From Barnesiella sp. An55 (GTDB lineage: Bacteria > Bacteroidota > Bacteroidia > Bacteroidales > Barnesiellaceae), in NCBI RefSeq assembly GCF_002161555.1, contig NZ_NFHZ01000011.1, forward strand, positions 1-64,000: DNA of 64,000 bases. Direction: 5' to 3'. The notes under the pieces are model-generated. The model did no database searches and was not told where the DNA came from. It was given only the letters and a program-made list of their open reading frames with translations. This document shows positions 32,893 to 40,630 of this stretch, piece by piece. The stretch's first letter is position 1. Every line of letters begins with the position of its first letter. The translations under genes and the position numbers were made by a program.

Positions 32893-35577
32893 TTAATAGT
32901 TGATTATTTTATACGATTTATTTCCTATTCTCACGATATGAAATCCTTTCCCGGCCGGTATCGAGTAGCTGCCGTTTACGTTGGTTGCCGAGTGCAGCAG
33001 TTTTCCGTCGGGTGTAAAATGCGACACGGGTTGTCCCTCAAGGTGATCGATGAGGATGTATCCGTTGTCACACGATATTGATATTTTGTCGGCTGTGACA
33101 TCGCTGACGCCCGAGACTTCGGTGTTGCTGAAGATGAAGTGGTCGAAGAACGAGGTGTCGAGCATGTTTAGCTGGTTGGCATAACCGATGTTGGGGTAGA
33201 TATCGATGCTGGTGATTATCTGTCCAGCATAGTCGGAGAGATCTATCCCCGAGTTGAACCAGGTGCGCTTTTCGTTGCAGGAGAAGACGCCCGATACCTG
33301 TTCGCCCGAGAGGAAGTTGACCGTCACTTTCAAGTCGGCCTCACCCGTGTAACGGTAGTAGGAGAAGAAAAGATTGGGTTTGCTGGATGGAACCTGTACG
33401 AAGGGGTAGAGGCTCAGGTTGGCCGATAGCTTCTGGTCGGGATTGCTCGAGAGCAGGTTTATCTGTAAGGCCTGGTTACTGGAATTTTCGTCCTGCATTT
33501 TGGGGTTGGCGACAATCGATGTCGTTACCGAGGCACTTGCCGGGACAATTTGTACAAAAGAGTCGAGGTACTCAAAGTCGATGTCGAGTACTTGGCGGTA
33601 TGATGAGTTCTCGTTTACAGCGACAGGCTGCAAATCGATAGGGTTGTTTTCTGTGGAGGATAGCGAAATGTTGTCAAAGATGAGCGACTCGGAGTCGAGC
33701 GTCGAAGGGGTCGGGTCGCGATAGGGATAGATGATGATATAGTCCAGAATCTTGCCGGCAAGGGGAGTCAGATTCAGTTGAACTTCTTTCCATTCCCGAT
33801 GGGGAATTTCAAATTCGTAGCCCAGTAATTCATTCTCGCCTTCGATGTGGAGGGCGATAGCCACCTGAGCCGGGCGGCTGCGGTAGAGTTGGATGTTGAG
33901 AAAGGGTAACTCCTCGCCAAGGAGGACTTTGTTTAAGGGAACGATGGTGCTGAAACAATCGTTGGCGTTGTAGGTATCGTTGATAAGGATTTCGGAATAA
34001 CCGGCATAGTTGCTGGTATTGGGGTCGCGTTTGCGGGGGTTAGAACCCACGTAGGTTCTAACCCCTTTGTTATAGTCGCCCAGCAGCATGTAGCCGCTTT
34101 GCGATTCAAAATCCAGAGTCAAAGTCGATTGGGTCGCGGCCGATTCGGAATCCAGCGGCTCGAGGGTGGTGATGAATACCCCCTCTTCGAGCGGTACTTC
34201 TATGGTTATGCCGCCCGAGAGAGTCGTGGTTGCTACCTCATAGGGCAGCGATAGCGCAGCTCCGTCGCCGCAGTTATTCCGGTTGAACCGATAGATATAG
34301 ACCGGTTTGTCACATTCTACCTGGAAGGTAATCGATTGGGTTTGGCTTTGAGCATCCATGCGGCGGTTTACCACCACAAACGAGTAGTCGTCGGTACCGA
34401 TGCGGGCGCCAAGTATGCGAATGTCTTTACGCCCCTCGAGTTCGCTCATCTTAAGTATTTTAGCTCCGCGGGGGAAGTAGCGGCACATCAGTTGCCAGGT
34501 GTAGTACCAGGGTCGCAAGGTCATGCCTCCATATGTGCCGGCATTGTTCCACATGCCGGCGTTCTTGTTCTGTTCCAAACCGTCGAGAGCCCAGGCCAAA
34601 CCCGAGGCCATGCCCGAACGGGCCAACTGTATGCCGTAATCCCAAAATCCCAAGGCATATTCATAGGTGTCGATGCGACAGTGGGCGGGTGCGTCGGCTA
34701 CGGGCCAGTCGATGAAGGGGACTCCGATGGGAGCCATCTCCGATACATGTACCGGTTTGTTGCTGTTGTCGTATTGCAGTATGTTGGCCAGGTTGCTGGC
34801 AAAGGTAGTCTCGATGGTGCGGTTGTAGAGCTGGTTGTGCGTGTCGTCGGGCGTGTCGTTCAGGTAGTTGTGAAAGTCGTAGGCCGACAGCTCTGCCGCA
34901 TTGTATTGCGCCGGTTTCCATATCCAGTCGCTCCACGAGTCGGCCCCCGACAGGAAATTGGTAGGCAGTCCGCGTCGCTCCAGTTCGGCATGGAGTTTTT
35001 CGATCATTGTGCTCCATTCTTCAAAGGGAATACCCAACCCCAGCGGTTCGTTGGTGGGGGCATAACTGGTGATGATTTTATCGTATCCCTTTGTGCGGAA
35101 CAGATATTCGATCAGGTCGGCTTGCAGTTGGGCACACTCGTCGGTGGTGTAGAACTCCTTCTGGTCCTCGCCGTTGTAGGCTACACCCCAAAAACCGCTC
35201 ATCACTTTGATGTCGTGCTCTTTGTAGAGGTCCATGATTTTGAAGTAGGCCTGCATATATTTGCTGTCCCAGTTGTAGGTGCCGATGGGCAGTTTGTTGC
35301 CGGCATCGTCTTTGTTGAACCAGTCGCGAATGACGGGGAGCCGCACCAGCGAAGGCTTGATGGCCAGGATACGTTCCGAGGTGGTTTCCCACAACTCGTC
35401 GTCCCAGGGTTTGAAGGTGTTGCCGTCGCTTTCACGGGCAAATCCCCACTGGTTGTATCCGAATCCCTCCCAAGGGGTGGAGAGTTCCTCCTCGATGGTC
35501 GATTCGAAGGCTTGCAGGTGCGCCGGTACAATCCATGCTGCGATGGCAAGAGTAATAAAAATGGCTGTTCGTTTCAT
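32893..35577 (-). CDS. Clan GH-A-like glycosidase with two DFE/NP/SN modules and T9SS-type tail
   Basis: An 894-residue secreted protein with a signal peptide (about 1-23). Residues about 30-370 form a TIM barrel of clan GH-A. YAPTNEPLG places the acid/base Glu at 177, and HVSEMAP places the nucleophile Glu at 280. A small beta domain follows to about 470. Two related beta-sandwich modules at about 480-640 (LDFESQSGY ... DNISLS) and 655-800 (IDFEYLDSF ...) resemble the module in the secreted protein at 16750-18066 and may bind the same glycan. The last 70 residues form a sorting-type tail ending HIVRIGNKSYKIINY. The exact family is uncertain (GH5/GH30/GH39 range). It is placed inside the methyltransferase operon, immediately before the corrinoid gene. 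Confidence 0.8.
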   Translation of the reverse strand: MKRTAIFITLAIAAWIVPAHLQAFESTIEEELSTPWEGFGYNQWGFARESDGNTFKPWDDELWETTSERILAIKPSLVRLPVIRDWFNKDDAGNKLPIGTYNWDSKYMQAYFKIMDLYKEHDIKVMSGFWGVAYNGEDQKEFYTTDECAQLQADLIEYLFRTKGYDKIITSYAPTNEPLGLGIPFEEWSTMIEKLHAELERRGLPTNFLSGADSWSDWIWKPAQYNAAELSAYDFHNYLNDTPDDTHNQLYNRTIETTFASNLANILQYDNSNKPVHVSEMAPIGVPFIDWPVADAPAHCRIDTYEYALGFWDYGIQLARSGMASGLAWALDGLEQNKNAGMWNNAGTYGGMTLRPWYYTWQLMCRYFPRGAKILKMSELEGRKDIRILGARIGTDDYSFVVVNRRMDAQSQTQSITFQVECDKPVYIYRFNRNNCGDGAALSLPYEVATTTLSGGITIEVPLEEGVFITTLEPLDSESAATQSTLTLDFESQSGYMLLGDYNKGVRTYVGSNPRKRDPNTSNYAGYSEILINDTYNANDCFSTIVPLNKVLLGEELPFLNIQLYRSRPAQVAIALHIEGENELLGYEFEIPHREWKEVQLNLTPLAGKILDYIIIYPYRDPTPSTLDSESLIFDNISLSSTENNPIDLQPVAVNENSSYRQVLDIDFEYLDSFVQIVPASASVTTSIVANPKMQDENSSNQALQINLLSSNPDQKLSANLSLYPFVQVPSSKPNLFFSYYRYTGEADLKVTVNFLSGEQVSGVFSCNEKRTWFNSGIDLSDYAGQIITSIDIYPNIGYANQLNMLDTSFFDHFIFSNTEVSGVSDVTADKISISCDNGYILIDHLEGQPVSHFTPDGKLLHSATNVNGSYSIPAGKGFHIVRIGNKSYKIINY
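34036..34065. repeat. Perfect 12-bp intragenic inverted repeat
   Basis: GGGGTTAGAACC (34036-34047) and its exact complement (34054-34065) flank a 6-base loop inside the coding sequence of the glycosidase at 32893-35577, at the start of its first DFE module. A hairpin this perfect is unusual within a gene. No T-run follows on the coding strand, so it is not an ordinary terminator. Confidence 0.8.
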
Positions 35578-35642
35578 ATGATATAACCGTGTTATGATTG
35601 TCGTTTCTCTATCTGAATCTCGGAGAGTGGCAGATTTTGGGG

Positions 35643-36695
35643 TTAACCTCGTTTTTCGTTGGCCCGAATCTGTTTCGCTGCATCAATCATGCCTCTGAAC
35701 CCATCGACCGAGACATAGGAGGCGATGGAGTTGCCCGATCCCAATCCGTAGCCTTTGCACATGCGGCGGTATTCGGTGCCTCGCTCCAGCACCTGATCAT
35801 AGACTGTCTGATAGGTGCCCAGCGAAAGCAGGTTCACGTCGAATCCACCGAACAGACCTATCTTGTCGTTGTATCGTTTGATCCATTCGTCGAAGGGGGC
35901 AATCTGGTCTTCGTTGCTGTGCTTGGCATCGATACCCAGGGCGATGATGTCGGGCATGATTTCGAATATGTTCCCGCAGCTGTGCATGAGGAATTTTTTG
36001 TGCCCTTGATGTACCAGGTCGATAACCCGCTTGGTCTGGGGCAGTATGTGGTTGATGATGGTCGAGGGCTCGAGCATGGTCGAGGTGCGGTGACCCAGGT
36101 CGTCGCCCATACGGAAGAAGACGAAGATATCGCTGTATTCGCGTATCATGCGGCTCCATAACTCGACATAGAGGTCGCCGATGCGGATGAAGAGGTCGCG
36201 AAAGAGGTCGGGGTCGATGTATTGCAGAATACAGAGGCTTTCGTAACCTACCAGGTCTTGAGCCGACTCGAATATGCCGTAGCCACAGCCGCCGTAGGCC
36301 TTCATGCCCGGGGGCAGCACTTTGCGTATGGCATCGAGTTTGGGTTTGTTGGCTTCCCAGAAACGGGAGGGAATCTCGTCGAAGGGGTATCGCTCGAAGT
36401 CGGCCCGAGTTTGAATAGGCCCCAGCTTGCCACCCATGATGGCACCGTGGTCGGGATAGACGTCGCAGATAGGTGCTTCGAAGTCAAAGGCATCGTAGGT
36501 ATTGTCTTTCCAGAACTTCGTGACTTTCGTAAAGAAATATTCGGGATCGGTCTCCTGGTATCCGGCCAGTTGCTCACCGGTATATTTCTCTATGAATTCG
36601 GTGTCGATATGATGTTCATAAAGCGGCAGATATCCGGGGCGTCGGTTGTACAGAACCTCGAGAATGTTGTTTGCGTTTGGTTGAAATTGTTCCAT
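35643..36695 (-). CDS. UroD-fold methyltransferase-like protein (second)
   Basis: A 350-residue cytoplasmic protein of the UroD superfamily. It has FLMHSCGN (His238-x-Cys240), the first two ligands of the MtaA zinc site, but the third-ligand region reads GLGSGNSI without Cys. GDDLGH at about residues 198-203 matches a motif frequent in UroD-type methyltransferase I proteins. The arginine-rich porphyrin-binding N-terminus of true HemE is missing, and this is not a haem synthesis context. It lies 11 bases after the next UroD-like gene and 65 bases before the glycosidase. It is a candidate substrate-side (MT1) methyltransferase; substrate unknown. Confidence 0.8.
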   Translation of the reverse strand: MEQFQPNANNILEVLYNRRPGYLPLYEHHIDTEFIEKYTGEQLAGYQETDPEYFFTKVTKFWKDNTYDAFDFEAPICDVYPDHGAIMGGKLGPIQTRADFERYPFDEIPSRFWEANKPKLDAIRKVLPPGMKAYGGCGYGIFESAQDLVGYESLCILQYIDPDLFRDLFIRIGDLYVELWSRMIREYSDIFVFFRMGDDLGHRTSTMLEPSTIINHILPQTKRVIDLVHQGHKKFLMHSCGNIFEIMPDIIALGIDAKHSNEDQIAPFDEWIKRYNDKIGLFGGFDVNLLSLGTYQTVYDQVLERGTEYRRMCKGYGLGSGNSIASYVSVDGFRGMIDAAKQIRANEKRG

Positions 36696-36706
36696 AACTA
36701 TGAGAT

Positions 36707-37708
36707 TTAATCATTCCAGTGTGTGAGTCCGGCCCTGATGTTTTCGAGGGGCATATCGGGGCCTGCTTCGAATTGCCCGATGAGGCCGCCGTTTACCCAC
36801 AACTTCTCTTTCATGGCGTGGACGGCCTCGATGACATCCTCGACACTGCCGTTGGGCAGAATGTGTTGGCGACATATCTCGCCCCAGTTGGTGATGCGCC
36901 CGTTGCACTTCTCGGCTACCTGGTCGAGCCCCATGCACCATACCTGGCTGTTGATGGCATCGACACCGATCTCTATGAGGTCGTCGTAGAGGTCGAGAAT
37001 GTATCCGTCGCTGTGCATGAACACATATTTGCCGGCGGCATGAACCTTGTCGAAGAATCGTTTGTAGAGAGGCTTGTACTGTTTTCGCCAGGTATCGGGC
37101 GAGATGAGCAGCGAGCGTTGCGAACCCCAGTCATCGCCGAATATGATACCATCGACATCGAGCTTGAGCCACTCATCGACGTAGGTATTGTAGAAGTCTT
37201 CGACGATATCCATCAACTTGAAGTATTCGGGCGATTCGATTAGTGTGTCCATGAAGAGATTTTCGGTTCCACGAAGATATTGCATTCGCTCGAACAAACT
37301 GATCCAACCACCCAAAATAAATTTGTCTTTGTGCGTTTCGATAAACTGGCGGGTCTTGTCGAACCCTGCCACTCCCGAGAGGAAGAGCTCCTTGGGGCTT
37401 TTGTAGTCCCATACCCGACTGAAGTCGGCAAAGGGATACTCTTTTACTTCGCCGATGATTCCGGCCTGGTGGTTTACCCAGGTCGAGCCCCAGCAGTCGG
37501 TATAGCTACCTACCTGGTAATGGCGGGGATCTTCGGTGGGGTCGTCGAATGGAGCCGACAGAATATCGAGGTCGCAGTCGGCAATTACTTCGTCGAGTGC
37601 CTCTCCATATTTGAGTCGGGTGGCCGGTAGCTGCCACAGGTTTACCGGCACCCATTCGGGGTTGTCGTGATGGAGAGTGCGTATTACATTTTCTTTTGCA
37701 GTCATCAT
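36707..37708 (-). CDS. UroD-fold methyltransferase-like protein (third)
   Basis: A 333-residue UroD-superfamily protein. It has FMHSDGYILD (His232, with Asp in place of Cys), GDDWGSQ at about residues 191-197, and GGWISLFERMQYLRGTENLFMD around residues 133-154, a segment shared with UroD-type methyltransferase I proteins. The third zinc ligand is replaced by a GQFEAGPDMP stretch. It therefore lacks the classical MtaA site and probably acts on a methylated substrate rather than on a thiol acceptor. Two adjacent Met codons (37708 and 37705) are both possible starts. It is the first full-length gene of the minus operon, 15 bases after the 59-codon ORF. Confidence 0.8.
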   Translation of the reverse strand: MMTAKENVIRTLHHDNPEWVPVNLWQLPATRLKYGEALDEVIADCDLDILSAPFDDPTEDPRHYQVGSYTDCWGSTWVNHQAGIIGEVKEYPFADFSRVWDYKSPKELFLSGVAGFDKTRQFIETHKDKFILGGWISLFERMQYLRGTENLFMDTLIESPEYFKLMDIVEDFYNTYVDEWLKLDVDGIIFGDDWGSQRSLLISPDTWRKQYKPLYKRFFDKVHAAGKYVFMHSDGYILDLYDDLIEIGVDAINSQVWCMGLDQVAEKCNGRITNWGEICRQHILPNGSVEDVIEAVHAMKEKLWVNGGLIGQFEAGPDMPLENIRAGLTHWND

Positions 37709-37723
37709 GGTTTGAGTAGAGTA

Positions 37724-37903
37724 TTATAAATTACACTTGAAAGCTTTGTTGTCTATCTGTATCAGATAATTCCCTTTGTCGAAATCGATGTTGGCGCAAT
37801 CGGTCGATAGGGTGTCGCGATACAGCAGTCTCCCCCGGCAGGTCGAAGATATTGTCCTGGTGCCCTGAAGCATGGCGCTTGCTTTGAGTACGTTGGTTTT
37901 CAT
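37724..37903 (-). CDS. 59-residue ORF resembling an orphan T9SS sorting tail
   Basis: ATG at 37903 to TAA at 37724. The peptide ends with GRLLYRDTL ... IDFDKGNYLIQIDNKAFKCNL, the pattern of the C-terminal sorting-type tails in neighbouring secreted proteins (compare GFHIVRIGNKSYKIINY). It has no signal peptide or other domain. A -7 box (37951-37958) lies about 50 bases upstream and the methyltransferase gene starts 15 bases downstream, so it should be the first translated frame of the operon. It could be the remnant of a deleted surface-protein gene whose promoter was kept, or a short leader peptide. Confidence 0.5.
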   Translation of the reverse strand: MKTNVLKASAMLQGTRTISSTCRGRLLYRDTLSTDCANIDFDKGNYLIQIDNKAFKCNL

Positions 37904-37950
37904 GATAGGGAGTATTAAGTTTTTTGTTTTATATCTTGTATGTTTTTATG

Positions 37951-37958
37951 CAAAGTTA
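37951..37958 (-). promoter_or_regulatory. Promoter -7 box for the methyltransferase/glycosidase operon
   Basis: The minus strand reads TAACTTTG followed by GC, an exact TAnnTTTG match. It is the only good candidate upstream of the seven minus-strand genes, which have gaps of at most 65 bases. No clear -33 TTTG is present, again suggesting an activator. Confidence 0.6.
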
Positions 37959-38466
37959 GAGTAGGTATTTGAATTATAGTGATATAATCGAGTTAAAGGG
38001 TTGTACTTTTTTGAATAGTTTTTGGTCTTATGATGATAAATCCCTGCGCTTTCAAAATCATATTGTTTATGGTCAAAAAAGTATTTGAATGTAGGAGTAT
38101 TATAGAGCCTTTTGTGAAAGGGAACTTTATAGTATCTTATAATGTATATAAGATGTTTGTTTATAATAGTCGGATTACTGTGTGCTTCTTTGAGTGGAAT
38201 ATGGGGATGTGAAATGAAATATATAATTTATTAAAATCACATTTATTTTAATCTTCTTGAGCCGATTTTTTGAAAGCTGAACTATTAAAATCGTTTTGTT
38301 TGAAATATTATTAAAACAATAACATTTATTTCTTATATTCATGTTATATATATACTTTTGATATGTGCTTATGATCGTTATGCAAAGGTGCGTATTTTAA
38401 TAAAAGTGTTAGGTTAATAGGTAGATTTACACATTTTCACTATTCTGTAACTTTATAAGGAGTGCT
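37959..38466. other. AT-rich intergenic region between divergent operons
   Basis: About 500 bases, strongly AT-rich, between the minus methyltransferase operon and the plus subtilase gene. A 60-codon frame at 38030-38212 has unremarkable composition and no match to anything I know. A possible plus-strand -7 box TACTTTTG lies at 38353-38360. Just before the subtilase, AAGGAG at 38457-38462 is a good Shine-Dalgarno sequence, rare in this window. No RNA gene is recognised. Confidence 0.5.
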
Positions 38467-40614
38467 ATGAAATTTAGGTTTTTTACGACTTTGTTCTTGG
38501 TCGGGCTTAGTTCGACTTTGTTTGCCGATGAGTCTAAATTGACCATGGGTACCCAGATGGATTTGTTGAAAGCAGAAAATGGTATTTCAAAAGTCCGAAG
38601 TATCTCTCCTTCTCATCAAACGATTTCGGCGTTTATTCGCTATGCCGATGACTCGTGTTTGGATTCTTTGCGCTTATTGGGAGTTGATATCCGCACTCAA
38701 ACTCGTAGTGTGGTTACGGCCACTATTCCGTTGGATCGGTTGGAGGATGTTACCGATCTCTCGGGGGTAGTTGCGGTGCAGGCTTCGCAGAGTGTCGATT
38801 ATCAACTCGACTCGGCACGCATGGCCACGCGGGTGGATGATGTGCAGCAGGGTTTGGCTCCGCTCGAGACTCCTTTCCTGGGGAAGGGCGTGATTGTGGG
38901 TGTGGTCGATGGTGGATTGGATTTTACGCATCCGGCTTTTCGCACGAGCGATCGTTCGGCGTTGCGTCTGAAGCGGGTGTGGAACCAGAGTGCCACAACG
39001 GGTACCCCTCCCGAGGGTTTTTCGTATGGTGCCGAGTATGCGACCGAGGCCGATATTCTTGCGGCCGAGACCGATTTGAGCTATTGGTCTCACGGCAGTC
39101 ATGTGATGAATATTGCAGCGGGTGCCGATATGGAGGATGGTAACAAGTATTATGGGGTGGCCCGGGAGGCCGACCTGGTGTTCTCGAACTTTCTGGACGA
39201 GAGCGCCGGTATTATCGATGCCATCAGCTATATTTTCAAGTATGCCGACAGTGTGGACAAACCGGCGGTTATCAACATGAGTCTGGGTACGCAGATGGGA
39301 CCGCATGACGGGACTTCGCTGCTCGATGTGGCTGTCGATGAGATGGTGGGCCCCGGTCGTATCGTTGTGGGTGCCATGGGCAATGATGGCCAGGTCGAGG
39401 TGCATATCCAGAAAACTTTCACCGAGGAGGACAACACGATGTTGGCCGGCCTGGCTTTCAAGAGCGATACCCAGGGATATTGCCCGCTCGATATCTGGGG
39501 CGAGGTGGGCAAGACGCTTAAGGTCAATGTGGTGACGGTCGATAAGAGCACCGACAAAGTGGTGTATAAGAGCCGCACGTTCGATGCCTCGAATACCTAT
39601 AAAGGCACGGTAACCTTGCAGTTACCCTATGACAAGTCGAGCGGTTCCTTCAGCATTACCACGGGCATCAGTCCGTTGAACGGGAAACCCAACGTGCGCA
39701 TCGACCTGAGTATTGGCGATTTCTATCCCGAAAAGGCGATTGCCATTCTCGTAACGGGCGAGGCCGGTGAGACGGTGCATGCCTGGACGAGTTCGACCTA
39801 TGCCGTCTTCCGCCAGCAAACCGCGTCGATGGATATTCCCGACCTTTACACTTCGCCCTCTGAAATTGGTGGAGTGGCCGAGGGTATCATCAGTGTAGGG
39901 GCGTTCACGACCAAGCAGAATGTGACTCTCGAGGATGGGTCGGTGACGACTTCGGAATATACGGTGGGTGCAGTCTCGCCCTTTTCCAACCGAGGCCCCA
40001 CGGTCGATGGCCGCATGAAACCCGATGTGGTTGCTCCCGGCAGTCAGATTGTATCGGCGCTGAACAGTTTTGGCGGTTATTCCGAGGGGCTTGTGGCTAC
40101 TCACACTTGGAATGGCAAGTCGTATTACTACGGCTCCATGCTGGGGACCTCGATGGCTGCGCCCCATGTAACGGGTGTCATTGCTACCTGGCTGGGGGCT
40201 TGCCCCACGTTGACCCCCGACGAGATCAGGGATGTCTTGAGCAAGACCGCCATACGCGATGAATACACGGGGGCCGAGCCCAACAATGTGAGCGGCTATG
40301 GCAAGATAGATGCCTATAACGGTTTGCTCGAGATTTTGCAAAACTACTCGTCGGTCGAGGATGTGGCAGATGATACCGATGAGGATATCATGTGCCGTAT
40401 AGCCGACGGGCAGTTGCATGTGGTATCGTTGGGGCGGAGCCCGTTGGTAGGCGTTGCTGTCTATAATTTGGCAGGTGTGTGCGTGTTGAATCAGCGTTGC
40501 AGCCTGAGCCTGGGCGAGGAGTATATCGTGGATATGACCGCAGAACCCGTGGGCGTCTATATCGTGCGCGTGAGCACCGAAGATGGAGATAAGGTTTTCA
40601 AACTCAATAAATAA
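38467..40614 (+). CDS. Secreted subtilisin-like serine protease (S8) with T9SS-type tail
   Basis: A 715-residue secreted protease with a signal peptide (about 1-20) and a propeptide-like region (about 45-110, with a QTISAFIRY inhibitor-type strand). The S8 catalytic domain has Asp148 (GVVDGGLDFTHP), His209 (SHGSHVMNIAAG) and Ser562 (GTSMAAPHVTG). A large insert between His and Ser includes a beta-sandwich at about 310-440, as in C5a-peptidase/lactocepin-like subtilases. The last 75 residues form a sorting-type tail ending YIVRVSTEDGDKVFKLNK. A clear Shine-Dalgarno sequence precedes it. It is followed 16 bases later by the giant GLUG-repeat protein and is probably co-transcribed with it. Confidence 0.93.
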   Translation: MKFRFFTTLFLVGLSSTLFADESKLTMGTQMDLLKAENGISKVRSISPSHQTISAFIRYADDSCLDSLRLLGVDIRTQTRSVVTATIPLDRLEDVTDLSGVVAVQASQSVDYQLDSARMATRVDDVQQGLAPLETPFLGKGVIVGVVDGGLDFTHPAFRTSDRSALRLKRVWNQSATTGTPPEGFSYGAEYATEADILAAETDLSYWSHGSHVMNIAAGADMEDGNKYYGVAREADLVFSNFLDESAGIIDAISYIFKYADSVDKPAVINMSLGTQMGPHDGTSLLDVAVDEMVGPGRIVVGAMGNDGQVEVHIQKTFTEEDNTMLAGLAFKSDTQGYCPLDIWGEVGKTLKVNVVTVDKSTDKVVYKSRTFDASNTYKGTVTLQLPYDKSSGSFSITTGISPLNGKPNVRIDLSIGDFYPEKAIAILVTGEAGETVHAWTSSTYAVFRQQTASMDIPDLYTSPSEIGGVAEGIISVGAFTTKQNVTLEDGSVTTSEYTVGAVSPFSNRGPTVDGRMKPDVVAPGSQIVSALNSFGGYSEGLVATHTWNGKSYYYGSMLGTSMAAPHVTGVIATWLGACPTLTPDEIRDVLSKTAIRDEYTGAEPNNVSGYGKIDAYNGLLEILQNYSSVEDVADDTDEDIMCRIADGQLHVVSLGRSPLVGVAVYNLAGVCVLNQRCSLSLGEEYIVDMTAEPVGVYIVRVSTEDGDKVFKLNK

Positions 40615-40630
40615 CTTTTTATCAGTGATC

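Noticed and set aside
34336-35586. 416-codon plus-strand frame
   Set aside because: Opposite the catalytic domain of the clan-A glycosidase; no motif of its own.
30576-37708. UroD-like genes read as haem biosynthesis (hemE)
   Set aside because: They lack the porphyrin-binding N-terminal arginines, occur in four versions, and are linked to corrinoid and glycosidase genes instead of other hem genes.
38030-38212. 60-codon plus-strand frame in the AT-rich gap
   Set aside because: No promoter at the right distance, unusual composition, no family resemblance; probably chance.
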